The notes under the pieces were generated by a model that made no database searches, was not told where the DNA came from, and was given only the letters and a program-made list of their open reading frames with translations. From NCBI GenBank assembly GCA_025057645.1, contig JANXBJ010000003.1:62001-126000 (forward strand): DNA of 64,000 nucleotides, read 5' to 3'. The translations under genes and the position numbers were made by a program. This DNA comes from Anaerolineales bacterium. GTDB taxonomy: Bacteria > Chloroflexota > Anaerolineae > Anaerolineales > UBA4823. Positions 33,159-42,124 of the stretch are shown in pieces (within the stretch, counting starts at the first letter, position 1; every line of letters starts with the position of its first letter).

Positions 33159-36068
33159 CTACGTCGCACCGGAAGGGCGACTGGCCTTCTCAACCAGATA
33201 CACGAGGCCAAGGTAATCTCGGCCTGTGGCTTCTCGCATCCCGATCTCACAGGTTAGATTGCTGGAGTAATAGCCGTCAAAGACCTTTCGGTTAAGCTCG
33301 AGCGCTTCACGGCGGGTGGCGCTGGCAGTCAACTCGGGGAAGAGAAAGCCGCGGTCGCCCGCAAAGCCACAGCACCCTAAATCCAAGGGAACGGTGACCG
33401 ACTCAGCACAGCGTTTAGCAATCGCCACCATCTTATCCTGCAGGCCCAACTTTTGTGCTGAACAATTGGGGTGTAAAACTACCCGCTCGGACAAGAGGTG
33501 CAGGTTGAGCCGGGGTAGCACGGTATCGTGCAGGAATTCTAAACTGTCCAGAATCTGTAGCTGACGGTAGCGCTCGAGGGCTAAGCCTGCTAAATCTGCG
33601 CCCGCACGCCGCAGAGTGTAGGCACAAGAAGTGGCGTCGATCACAATCGGATAGCGTCCTTCCTCCGACCATCGCCAGAGTCTTTCCAGTGTGCGCTCCA
33701 GCATCGCTCGGTAAGCTTCGTGGTAGCCCTTGGAGCTAAACGGCATTCCGCAGCAAGTCCCACGCACGTCAGTGGGAATGACCAGCTCGATCCCGGCGCG
33801 CTCGGCGACCGTCAACATCACCTCGGCGATCGAAGGCAAGCTCTGGTCTCTGGGTTGGCCAAGATTGCGGTTGATGCAGGAGGGAAAGTAAATGAACTTG
33901 GGCAGATCAGCGGCTTCGGCTCTCTTGCCGTTTTGCCTCTCTTCTCGTATTGTGGGCAAAGTCTTCGGAACATAAGGAACAGAGTCATTCCACTTGGGCA
34001 GTCGCCGTCGGCTTAGATGCTCTGCCAAGAGAATCCAGCGGCGCCAGTATTTGTCGGTCAAGCGGTCGGCAAGATGGCCCAGACGCACCCCCCAACGCAA
34101 CAAGGCCTCTACTTGGGCAAACCGATCTACAACCCACAAAGCAAGACGCTGCGCCGTCGGGGAGGCCTTTTGCGCCCGCAGGTGTTTGGTCAGTTCGCCG
34201 GTGTTGATCCCGACTGGACAGGCAACACCGCATAACCCGTCCACGGCACAAGTATCGTTGCCATAATATCCATACTCTTCTTCTATAAGGGCGATCAGCG
34301 CCGGTGCGTCTAATTCAATACCTGGGATAGGGCGTTTTCCTATTCCAGCGCGCTCGAGATTTGAGAGATGTTGAAGGGTGCGCCGGAGGGCAATCCGCTG
34401 TCGAGGCGTGAGGGTCAGTTCTCGCGAAGGGCAGTGAGATTCGCAATATCCGCACTCGATACAGGGGTCAATGCGCTCGTCGGTCAGGGGGGAAGCCTTA
34501 ATCGCCGTCACGTGGGCTCGAGGATTTTCATTGATGATCACGTTGGGATTAAGCAGGTTGTCCGGGTCAAAGAGCACCTTAATGTCACGCATCAGAGCGC
34601 GCCCATTCTCCCCCCATTCATCGGCCAAGAAGGGCGCCATGCTGCGGCCGGTGCCGTGTTCGCCCTTCAGGGCGCCGTCATACTTTTCGCACACTAATTT
34701 CACCGCTTCTAGGTTGAATCGCTCAAAGCGCTCGATTTCCTCTGGGCTGTCAAAGAACTGGGAGATGGTATAGTGTAGGTTGCCATCCTTAGCGTGCCCA
34801 AAGATGATCGAGTCGTCATAGCCGTAGGCTCGAAATAAGGCTTGGAGGTCAACCACAGCTTGTCCCAGTCTTTCTACGGGGAAGACCACGTCCTCTGAGA
34901 GCAAGGTGGTGCCGGGCGGGCGCCTTGCGCCCACAGAGGCGATCAGCCCTTTGCGTGCTTTCCAGAGCAGGGCTTGTTGCACCGGGTCTGCGGTAAATTC
35001 GGCGGGATAAAGGAGCTTTAACTCTGCCAGCGTTCTTGCCGCAGCCTGTTTGTAAGTTTCCAGGGCGGCGGCGTCAGTTGCCTGAAACTCGACCAGAATT
35101 GCAGCCGCGCTCTCGGGCAGACTGCGAAGGACTTCTGGAATGCCGGGCAGATGCTCCACCGAACGCAAAGCGGCCCGGTCCATCAGCTCGATGGCTCTGG
35201 CGCCGGCTTTGCGTAAGGGAAAGACTGCTTCGGCCGCAGCTTGAATGCTGCCGAAATAGAGCTGTGCGGTATACTTATAGGGGTAGTCAGGGACGGTGCG
35301 CAAAACTGCCCCGGCGATGAACGCTAATGTCCCCTCGGAACCGATCAATAGGTGGGTGAGGATGTCGAGGGGCTTCTCATAGTCTAGCAAGGCGTTCAGG
35401 GCATAACCGTTGGTGTTTTTCATCTGGTACTTGCGGCGCACGCGCTCTGCCAGCGTCTCATCTGAGAGCAGGCGACGACGGAGCTCGAGGAGGCCCTGGG
35501 CTAAATGTGGCTGCTCGTGCTCAAAGACTTGATGGGCGTTTGCAGCGCCGCTATTTAGGCTAAAACCGTTGGGGAGTAGAAAAGTGATTGAGTGCAGAGT
35601 GCGGTAGGAATTCTCTTCTACGCCACAACACATGCCGCTGGAGTTGTTTGCCAGAATCCCCCCCAGCATGCAGGCGTCGATCGAAGCGGGATCAGGCCCG
35701 ATCTTGCGCCGGTAGGGCTTGAGCACTTTGTTAAGATGACCACCGATGATGCCCGGTTGCGCCCGAATCAGAGCACCGTTGTCCTCGATTTGGTAATTCT
35801 TCCAATGTTTGGAAATATCCACCAGAATACCGTCCGTGACTGCCTGTCCACAAAGACTTGTGCCGGCTGCTCGAAAGGTGAGCGGAATGCGGTGCTGCTG
35901 GCTGAATCGAAAAAGAGCGCCGATCTCGCTTAGCGAATTCGGCTGCACCACGGCTCGGGGGACAAGAAAGAAATAACTAGCGTCATTGGCGTAGGCTAGA
36001 CGTTCAATCGGGCGTGTTAGAACCCGCTCCGCAGGGAGGATTTTGGTCAACTCAGTCGCAAGCTGCAT
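33159..36068 (-). CDS. FAD and 4Fe-4S D-lactate/D-2-hydroxyacid dehydrogenase (Dld-II/GlcDF-like fusion)
   Basis: 969 residues in three parts. The N-terminal FAD-binding oxidase domain has AAGTSLCGQAVTDGILVD and IDACMLGGILANNSSGM. The FAD-linked C domain has FGHAKDGNLHY and GEHGTGR. The C-terminal iron-sulfur part has CIECGYCESHCPS, CAVDGLCGVACPVGINTG and two CCG domains (CCGMPFSSKG, DLGCCGFAGDRGF). This architecture fits membrane-associated D-lactate dehydrogenases that feed electrons to quinone, or related 2-hydroxyacid dehydrogenases; which substrate cannot be read. It stands alone on this strand. Confidence 0.92.
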   Translation of the reverse strand: MQLATELTKILPAERVLTRPIERLAYANDASYFFLVPRAVVQPNSLSEIGALFRFSQQHRIPLTFRAAGTSLCGQAVTDGILVDISKHWKNYQIEDNGALIRAQPGIIGGHLNKVLKPYRRKIGPDPASIDACMLGGILANNSSGMCCGVEENSYRTLHSITFLLPNGFSLNSGAANAHQVFEHEQPHLAQGLLELRRRLLSDETLAERVRRKYQMKNTNGYALNALLDYEKPLDILTHLLIGSEGTLAFIAGAVLRTVPDYPYKYTAQLYFGSIQAAAEAVFPLRKAGARAIELMDRAALRSVEHLPGIPEVLRSLPESAAAILVEFQATDAAALETYKQAAARTLAELKLLYPAEFTADPVQQALLWKARKGLIASVGARRPPGTTLLSEDVVFPVERLGQAVVDLQALFRAYGYDDSIIFGHAKDGNLHYTISQFFDSPEEIERFERFNLEAVKLVCEKYDGALKGEHGTGRSMAPFLADEWGENGRALMRDIKVLFDPDNLLNPNVIINENPRAHVTAIKASPLTDERIDPCIECGYCESHCPSRELTLTPRQRIALRRTLQHLSNLERAGIGKRPIPGIELDAPALIALIEEEYGYYGNDTCAVDGLCGVACPVGINTGELTKHLRAQKASPTAQRLALWVVDRFAQVEALLRWGVRLGHLADRLTDKYWRRWILLAEHLSRRRLPKWNDSVPYVPKTLPTIREERQNGKRAEAADLPKFIYFPSCINRNLGQPRDQSLPSIAEVMLTVAERAGIELVIPTDVRGTCCGMPFSSKGYHEAYRAMLERTLERLWRWSEEGRYPIVIDATSCAYTLRRAGADLAGLALERYRQLQILDSLEFLHDTVLPRLNLHLLSERVVLHPNCSAQKLGLQDKMVAIAKRCAESVTVPLDLGCCGFAGDRGFLFPELTASATRREALELNRKVFDGYYSSNLTCEIGMREATGRDYLGLVYLVEKASRPSGAT

Positions 36069-36296
36069 AGGGCACCTCTTTTTGTGACTCGACAGTGAGA
36101 CGAGCTGGGTTTGCGCTTGGGTTGGGAAGAGACCGCTGCGCCACTCAATTATAATTCGGGGGTGAAGGATAAGAGCTTTGAACCGGCTTTCGGTAGGTTG
36201 TCGATTCCGAAGGGTGTAGCTAGAGATCCCTAAAGCACCAAAGAATACTGATAGCTTCTTAGCTTTGAAAATTCTAAAGGGAGGATTGGCCGAGAG

Positions 36297-36809
36297 ATGG
36301 ATCCCTTGGTTCAGATCGGTGAAACTGCCCCTGACGTGTCTCTACCCGACTTGGCCGGGCGTCCTCATCGCTTGTCCCACTTCCGCCGCCGTATCGTGGT
36401 GGTGAACTTCTGGTCAGCAGAGTGTCCGCACTCTGCCCGCGTGGATGAGGAAATGCATAAACTATGTTGCGAGTGGGGGAATCGAGTAGTGTGGGTTTCC
36501 ATCGCCAGCAATGCCAACGAGTCGGTTGATTTATTGCGCTCGGTCGCGGCCCAGCGTTCCTTGCCGCTGGTTCTGCTGGATCGCAACCACCAGGCAGCCG
36601 ATTTGTTCGGCGCTGTGACCACGCCACATCTTTTCGTCTTGGACGAGCGAGGAGTCTTACGCTACCAGGGAGCGTTCGACGACGTCACCTTCCGCCAAAG
36701 GACCGCCACGCGCTGCTATCTCGCTGAAGCCGTGGCCGCAGTGCTGGTCGGCAAGCAACCCGACCCTGCTCAAACTCCACCCTATGGCTGTACAATCGTG
36801 CGCTATTAG
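36297..36809 (+). CDS. Thioredoxin-fold redoxin, TlpA/AhpC-like, single-Cys motif
   Basis: 170 residues with the redoxin fold: GETAPDVSLPDLAGRPHRLSHF, VVVNFWSAECPHSARV, PLVLLDRN and a cis-Pro region TTPHLFVLDERGVLRYQGA. The usual CxxC reads CPHS, so only the first Cys of the active-site pair remains. It may act as a peroxidase-like or mixed-disulfide enzyme with an external thiol. No signal peptide is seen, so it is probably cytoplasmic. Confidence 0.85.
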   Translation: MDPLVQIGETAPDVSLPDLAGRPHRLSHFRRRIVVVNFWSAECPHSARVDEEMHKLCCEWGNRVVWVSIASNANESVDLLRSVAAQRSLPLVLLDRNHQAADLFGAVTTPHLFVLDERGVLRYQGAFDDVTFRQRTATRCYLAEAVAAVLVGKQPDPAQTPPYGCTIVRY

Positions 36810-36982
36810 ACTTTGAACTGTTGACACTCGGCCTGTGAAATGGATGGCTAAAGGCTTCTGACTTTGATTCTGGCATCCTAGTCCGAAACCCTCAATCGAG
36901 ATATTTGTTAACAAAAAAACTATATCCGACTCTCTGATGCGGGCCCGACTTCGTGGTATGATTCTCCTTACGGAGAGTTCGT

Positions 36983-37333
36983 ATGGACGATAAGATCACC
37001 ATCATCGAAGGTCCTCCTCCCACCTTTGAACTAGCTCAGGAAGGATGGGTTTTAGGGGTTCACGAAGGGCCCACCCAATCGGCCCTGGTGTTCACACGTT
37101 TGCGTGCTTTCAATAGCCAAGCCCTGGTCGAGCGTTGCTATAACACTTGGCGCAATAAAGGCACCATGCGTTTGGAATATCGTTCCTTCGATGGCCTGCA
37201 ACAGCAAACCCCGATCGTTGCGGCCCGCGCGGTTGAGGTCGAAGAAGGCCCTCTCTTGTTGCTGTGGTTGCGGATTCCGGCGCAAGATGCCCAACTGGAA
37301 ATTGATTTCGATGACGACAGCGAAGAGACCTAA
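36983..37333 (+). CDS. Conserved-looking hypothetical protein
   Basis: 116 residues, not recognised. It starts MDDKITIIEGPPPTFELAQEGWVLGV, with GGAGAG seven bases upstream, and ends in an acidic tail (DFDDDSEET). The middle (VERCYNTWRNKGTMRLEYRSFDG) and AARAVEVEEGPLLLLWLRI suggest a small beta-rich soluble domain. I have a sense of similar proteins in Anaerolineae but cannot name a family. It is a single gene with a likely TATGAT -10 about 20 bases upstream. Confidence 0.7.
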   Translation: MDDKITIIEGPPPTFELAQEGWVLGVHEGPTQSALVFTRLRAFNSQALVERCYNTWRNKGTMRLEYRSFDGLQQQTPIVAARAVEVEEGPLLLLWLRIPAQDAQLEIDFDDDSEET

Positions 37334-37547
37334 GCCTCGCCTTTCTCACTCCGGATACGCCCTTGTCCAGAATTGAAGCAGTGCGACCGTAGTCGGTTTG
37401 CGGCGATAGCGGTCTTCTGCCGGCGAAGGGACCTCTTCCAGACCGAGTTCCCTCCCTATCCTCTCCCTGACCCTTAGACCCCCCACGAGCTGCATTCTGA
37501 GCGGGCCGCCGCGCGCGACTCGGCATTGCTGCCCTAGTCGTCCGCCT

Positions 37548-37781
37548 TTAGTAATTCAGGAACGGCAAGACCACTCGTTGGGTGACCAGCAGGAAAAAAC
37601 TGCCCACCATACAGGTCACAATGAAAAGCAGCACGGAGAGCACGAACCGCTGGAAGGCGGTCAGGCCCAAGAAGCGCCGTTCGCGTTCGGGCAGAATTGT
37701 TCTCGGCTGCGAGCCCTCTTCCTCCGCAAACGGCTGTGAGCTGGCTTGTTCGCGCAGTTGGTCGAGCGACACTTCACACAC
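37548..37781 (-). CDS. Small single-pass membrane protein
   Basis: 77 residues. A cytoplasmic, acidic N-terminal half (to about residue 40) is followed by one membrane helix (about 44-68, FVLSVLLFIVTCMVGSFFLLV). No family is recognised. It overlaps the end of the biotin ligase gene by eight bases on the same strand, which supports translation and coupling to birA. Confidence 0.7.
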   Translation of the reverse strand: MCEVSLDQLREQASSQPFAEEEGSQPRTILPERERRFLGLTAFQRFVLSVLLFIVTCMVGSFFLLVTQRVVLPFLNY

Positions 37782-38604
37782 CTCCGTTCATCGATGGACG
37801 CACACGGATTTCGCCGAAATCGACAGCCTGCGTCTCCCCCGATACCAAACGTAAAAGGAGATTGCCTTCAGGGGTGAGTCCCTCTAGCGTTCCTTCGCCG
37901 AGCAAACTGTCGGGGTCTTCCAACGCCCCAAGGACCTGAATGCTCTGATGGCGATAAGCCAACCGCTGCTCCCAATTTTGAATGAGGGCCTCTTCCTGCA
38001 CACGAGGAAGCCAAAGCAGGACACGCGCCAAAATGAGCGCCAACAGCGGAAACCGGTCCCGTTCGATCTCCTCCTCCCCCAGGTGGGGCAGATGCTCTTG
38101 GAGAGAAGTCGCCGGAAAATGGAGCGTCGCTGCTGGGGGCACAGCCGGGTGGGTGAGGTTAACCCCGATCCCGATGACCACATCGACCGGGCGCTCCCCT
38201 TGCCAACGGGCTTCGGTCAAGATGCCGCAGACCTTGCGCCCTTGTAGCAAAATGTCATTCGGCCACTTGATCTGGGGATGCAAACCGTAGCGACTCTCCA
38301 GGGCTTCACAAACCGCCAGGGCCGCCAAACCGGTCAGCAGAGCTGGCCGAGGAGACTCAAACTCGCGCAGGATTAGGCTAAAAGCCAAGGAAGCCTTCGG
38401 AGCAGTGAACCAGCGCCGCCCCAAACGTCCCCGACCGGCAAACTGTTCCTCCGCCACTACCAAAGCGAAATTCGGCGCGCCTTCTTTTAGCCAAGCGGCT
38501 GCCTCGTCCATGGTGGAGCCTACTCGTTCGAAATAGCGCACGCCACCTAACGGCAAACCTTGCAAAGCAAACTCGAGCGCTGCACGTTCGTCTTTCGCAT
38601 CCAT
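37774..38604 (-). CDS. birA: Biotin-[acetyl-CoA carboxylase] ligase
   Basis: 276 residues from the ATG at 38604 (MDAKDERAALEFAL). The ligase core shows GSTMDEAAAWL, AEEQFAGRGRLGRRWF (biotinyl-AMP loop) and KWPNDILLQGRKVCGILTE, then the C-terminal SH3-like domain (LGEGTLEGLTPEGNLLLRL). It lacks the N-terminal helix-turn-helix of E. coli BirA, so it is a monofunctional ligase. An in-frame ATG 29 codons upstream is less likely because the added residues have no similarity. Confidence 0.94.
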   Translation of the reverse strand: MDAKDERAALEFALQGLPLGGVRYFERVGSTMDEAAAWLKEGAPNFALVVAEEQFAGRGRLGRRWFTAPKASLAFSLILREFESPRPALLTGLAALAVCEALESRYGLHPQIKWPNDILLQGRKVCGILTEARWQGERPVDVVIGIGVNLTHPAVPPAATLHFPATSLQEHLPHLGEEEIERDRFPLLALILARVLLWLPRVQEEALIQNWEQRLAYRHQSIQVLGALEDPDSLLGEGTLEGLTPEGNLLLRLVSGETQAVDFGEIRVRPSMNGGV

Positions 38605-38956
38605 GCGTCCACTTCCGACCCCGGTCTTTGAGAGGGAGGAGCCTTTCCCCGAGCTCTGCCTATCTTGCGGGGTCCTTTGCAGGGGAATCATAGCACAAAA
38701 ACGCTATGATTTTGATCCTCGCAGCCACTTGGGAACTCTTCTCTGGGAGGTCACCGGCCTATGCCCATCGCCTGCCTTTCTGCCCCGTTGGGCAATCAGT
38801 CTTGGCGCAGCGCGCTCGTCCCCCTTTCTTCCAAAGCCCGATCGAACCCCCCTTAATAGATTCGAAAAAGAGGGGCTGCCCTCTGTGCTCTGCCCAAGCC
38901 CGGCGAGAAAGGGCGGGCTGAGGCCACCCAAACCCCGGGGAGGGCCCGCCGATGCC

Positions 38957-40357
38957 TTACGCCGGCTGCGCTTGGCCTAAAGGCTCCAGATGGGCGGTAA
39001 AGTGACGCAAGCCCGGCGGCGCCCAGAGCAAACGCATTCCTCTCAACTCCTCGCGCCGCTCGTAAAGGCGAATCACACTCTTGGCCACGTGGCGGATGTG
39101 GTTGTCGGTATAGACGCGGCGAGGAATCGCTAAGCGCACCACCTCCAAAGGAGAATAAACAACCTCGCCCGTATCCGGGTCTTCACTCCCGAAAGCTAAC
39201 TGCCCCAGACCACAGCCGCGCGTGCCAGAGTCCAAATAAAGCTCTGCCACAAAAGCCTCTGCCGGATATTGCTCTTGGGGGATATGAGGGAGAAAGCGCT
39301 TCATATCGATCATCACACAGTGCCCGCCAATGGGGCGCACAGTGGGCACGCCGGCTTCGAGCAAAAGATGGCCCAAGAGGTGAACTTGGCGGACACGACT
39401 CGCCAGATAAGATTCATCGAGTGCCTCTTGCAGCCCAATGGCTAGCGCCTCCAAATCGCGGCCTGCCATGCCCCCATAGGTGACAAAGCCCTCGAGGAGG
39501 ATCAGGTACTGCTGCGCCTGACGATATTTTTGCTCGTCCCTAAGCGCCAGAAAACCACCGATGTTCACCAAACCGTCCTTCTTGGAACTCATGGTGCAGC
39601 CATCGGCATAGGAGAACATCTCGCGGGCGATCTCTCGGATCGATTTCTTCTCATAGCCGGGCTCGCGCTGCTTGATAAAGTAGGCGTTTTCAGCAAAACG
39701 GGCGGCATCCAAATAGAAGGGTACGCCGTATTTGTCTGCAATCGCTCGCACACCGCGCAAATTCTCCATCGAAACCGGCTGGCCGCCGTTGTTGTTGCAG
39801 GTGATGGTAATGTGGATCAACCCTACTTTCTCGCGCCCTTCCCGGCGCAAAAAATCCTCCAGCTTATCGAGGTCAATGTTGCCCTTAAAGGGATGCTCAG
39901 CCGTCGCATCCAATCCCTCCTCGATCACCAGATTATGGGGAACTCCCCCTTTATGAAGCACATGAGCGTGGGTTGTATCAAAAAACATGTTGCCCAACGC
40001 AGAAAGGCCGGGCTGTAAGTGCAACATCATCAAGATATTCTCTGCCGGCCGCCCTTGATGGGTGGGTACGACATAGGGATAACCGGTAATCTCACGCACC
40101 ACTTCCTGCAGATGAAACCAGTTCCGACAGCCGGCATAGGACTCATCCCCAGTCATTATCCCGGCCCACTGGTACTGGCTCATCGCCGAGGTGCCGCTAT
40201 CGGTGAGCAAGTCGACAAAGACCTCTTCTGCAGGAACGTTGAAGAGATTATAGTGGGCTTTGCGCAAAGTCTCTTCGCGTTGGGAGCGGGTGGTCAGCTT
40301 GAGTGGCTCAACCACTTTGATCCGATAGGGCTCAGCCTCAGAAAATAGGTCCATCAT
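38957..40357 (-). CDS. tnaA: Tryptophanase (beta-eliminating lyase)
   Basis: 466 residues of the PLP-dependent tryptophanase/tyrosine phenol-lyase family: IDLLTDSGT-like VDLLTDSGTSAMSQYQWA, PTHQGRPAEN, and the PLP lysine in TMSSKKDGLVNIGG. Diagnostic positions favour tryptophanase. FFDTT has the Asp of TnaA where tyrosine phenol-lyase has Thr; GCGLG has Leu where the lyase has its substrate Arg; and LRHFTA has the TnaA His. It splits tryptophan into indole, pyruvate and ammonia. No TnaC-type leader or tnaB permease is visible. Confidence 0.9.
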   Translation of the reverse strand: MMDLFSEAEPYRIKVVEPLKLTTRSQREETLRKAHYNLFNVPAEEVFVDLLTDSGTSAMSQYQWAGIMTGDESYAGCRNWFHLQEVVREITGYPYVVPTHQGRPAENILMMLHLQPGLSALGNMFFDTTHAHVLHKGGVPHNLVIEEGLDATAEHPFKGNIDLDKLEDFLRREGREKVGLIHITITCNNNGGQPVSMENLRGVRAIADKYGVPFYLDAARFAENAYFIKQREPGYEKKSIREIAREMFSYADGCTMSSKKDGLVNIGGFLALRDEQKYRQAQQYLILLEGFVTYGGMAGRDLEALAIGLQEALDESYLASRVRQVHLLGHLLLEAGVPTVRPIGGHCVMIDMKRFLPHIPQEQYPAEAFVAELYLDSGTRGCGLGQLAFGSEDPDTGEVVYSPLEVVRLAIPRRVYTDNHIRHVAKSVIRLYERREELRGMRLLWAPPGLRHFTAHLEPLGQAQPA

Positions 40358-40418
40358 CTATCCTCCTCTCCTTGTCCTTTCAATCAACCCTCGAGCTATC
40401 GTGACCCGACTCAAGTTC

Positions 40419-40447
40419 ATTATAGGCTGCCTTGGACGACAAGACAA
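40419..40447 (-). promoter_or_regulatory. Promoter of tnaA
   Basis: Minus-strand TTGTCT (40442-40447) and TATAAT (40419-40424), 17-base spacer. A short leader of about 55 bases ends in AGGAGAGGAGG before the start codon. Confidence 0.75.
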
Positions 40448-40693
40448 GTGACGAAAAGCCCCACTCCGGTTTGGCTTTCCCTTCCCAACGGGACTAAAGT
40501 CACAGGCAGAAGCCTCGTCTGGGCGCATCCCGAGCGCAACAGACCTTAGGCAGAACCCAACCTCGCCTCGGGGGTCACTGCCCGGAAGGTGGACTAGACT
40601 CTCTAGCTCATAACGTCCGATGGGTCGAAGGACTAAGGGCTTCTGTTCGGCAATTGGGCAACCGGATCGCATTTCAAGAGGACGAAGTCACGT
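40448..40693. other. Intergenic stretch between divergent tnaA and lipB
   Basis: About 245 bases. I see no gene and no structured RNA I can name; open frames here lack protein-like composition. Confidence 0.5.
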
Positions 40694-40699
40694 TATACT
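40694..40699 (+). promoter_or_regulatory. -10 element of lipB
   Basis: TATACT ends seven bases before the lipB ATG at 40707, so the transcript would begin at or within a base or two of the start codon. There is no ribosome-binding sequence. A leaderless mRNA is the likely reading. No clear -35 is seen. Confidence 0.6.
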
Positions 40700-40706
40700 A
40701 ATAGAG

Positions 40707-41480
40707 ATGCCAAGAGAAGGTTGGGTGTACGTAGCCGGTCTTGTCCCCTATTTGAAGGCCTGGGAGTGGCAGAAAGAACTGGCCTCTCGGGTCGCCGAAG
40801 AGCGCATTCCCCCTGTATTGCTGCTCCTTGAGCACCCGCATACCTATACCATAGGACGCCGTGGCTCTGAGGAGCATATCCTTTGGGACAATGAGGAATT
40901 GTCCCGCCGTCAGATTGCGGTGCATTGGGTGGATCGCGGCGGAGATGTGACCTACCACGGGCCCGGACAATTGGTCGGCTATCCCGTTTTTCCCCTTGCG
41001 CAACTCGGTTTCGCCCCGAAGCTGCCCCTCGGGCAAGAGACAAAGCTCGATGTCCTCTGGTTCGTTGAACAACTGGAAGAAATCCTTGTGCGCACGCTAA
41101 GGCGTTTCGGCATCCTTGCTTGCTCCCGACCGGGCCTGCGCGGGGTGTGGGTGCCTGCCGAGGCGACCCCCTCCCCGCAGCCGCAGGAGTGGCAAAAGAT
41201 CGCCTCCATCGGTATCAAGCTGACCGCTCGGGGGGTGACTCAACACGGCTTTGCCCTTAACGTAGAGCCACAAATGGAGTATTGGGAGGGCTTGATTCCT
41301 TGCGGGATTCGTGGCTGTCGCATGACCAGCATGGCGGAACTGCTTCAACCGTTGCCCAGCCGCCAAGCCCTGATCAAGGCTCTGGTGAGCGAGTTCGGCG
41401 AAGCGTTTCAGCTTTCGATGGTCGAGATTCCCAGCCTCCCATTTGACACCTCCATCGAATCGCACTACACTATACCCTGA
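40707..41480 (+). CDS. lipB: Octanoyltransferase
   Basis: 257 residues. It moves the octanoyl group from acyl carrier protein to lipoyl domains. Motifs are LLLEHPHTYTIGRRG, DRGGDVTYHGPGQLVGYPVF, and the ASIGIKLTARGVTQHGFALNV segment containing the catalytic Lys, with the Cys in PCGIRG. The start at 40707 (MPREGWVYVAGL) is preferred because it sits just after the -10; the frame is open upstream to 40620. No lipA adjoins. Confidence 0.95.
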   Translation: MPREGWVYVAGLVPYLKAWEWQKELASRVAEERIPPVLLLLEHPHTYTIGRRGSEEHILWDNEELSRRQIAVHWVDRGGDVTYHGPGQLVGYPVFPLAQLGFAPKLPLGQETKLDVLWFVEQLEEILVRTLRRFGILACSRPGLRGVWVPAEATPSPQPQEWQKIASIGIKLTARGVTQHGFALNVEPQMEYWEGLIPCGIRGCRMTSMAELLQPLPSRQALIKALVSEFGEAFQLSMVEIPSLPFDTSIESHYTIP

Positions 41481-41491
41481 GGAGGATGGTT

Positions 41492-42124
41492 ATGTCATCA
41501 GTGCCCTTCCAACTGGTCATGCGCGCTGGGCCGCAACCGGGGGCGGTCTTCCCGCTGCAGAAAAACGAAATTTACATCGGGCGCGATCCGTCCAATGATC
41601 TGGTCATCAGCGACATCGAAGTCTCGCGCAAGCACGCCCGTCTGATTCGGCAGGCTGGGGGCTATATTCTCGAAGACCTCGGCTCCACTAACGGCACTTT
41701 TGTCAACGGGCAACGCCTGCTCGGGCCTCATCTGATGCGCCCGGGGGAGGTTATCCAACTCGGGGAAAGCGTCAGCTTGGTCTTTGAAGCTTTATACGAC
41801 CTCGGTGCAACCCGGGTGTCCCCGGCTTCTGCCGGCTACCCCCCGGCTGCCCCCTCTTACCTCAGCCAGGCTGCGCCTCCCCCTCCTGCGGCACCGGTGT
41901 ATTCTACACCGGCCTACCCCCTGCGCGAACAGGCACCGCAGGAGCTAGAACCCGAGAAATCGAAACTTCCCTTGTGGATCTTTGCTGGCTGTGGCTGCCT
42001 GACGGTCATCCTCTGCGTGCTTGTGGGGTTGATCGCCTTTGATACGCTGAACTTGTACTGTGTCGGGCCGTTTCGCCTACTCAGCCCTGTATATCAGATC
42101 CTCACCGGCGGCACTTGTCCTTGA
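41492..42124 (+). CDS. FHA-domain membrane protein
   Basis: 210 residues. An N-terminal FHA domain (about 8-95) shows the phosphothreonine-binding residues: IYIGRDPSNDLVISDIEVSRKHARL and DLGSTNGTFVNGQRL. A Pro/Ala/Tyr-rich linker leads to one membrane helix (about 160-183). It should read threonine phosphorylation near the membrane. I chose the ATG at 41492, six bases after GGAGG; an ATG at 41486 abuts it. Its last 48 bases overlap the end of the convergent metallopeptidase gene. Confidence 0.92.
   Translation: MSSVPFQLVMRAGPQPGAVFPLQKNEIYIGRDPSNDLVISDIEVSRKHARLIRQAGGYILEDLGSTNGTFVNGQRLLGPHLMRPGEVIQLGESVSLVFEALYDLGATRVSPASAGYPPAAPSYLSQAAPPPPAAPVYSTPAYPLREQAPQELEPEKSKLPLWIFAGCGCLTVILCVLVGLIAFDTLNLYCVGPFRLLSPVYQILTGGTCP

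Noticed and set aside
38957..40357. Tyrosine phenol-lyase assignment
   Set aside because: The diagnostic Thr and Arg of that enzyme are replaced by Asp (FFDTT) and Leu (GCGLG), and LRHFTA carries the tryptophanase His.
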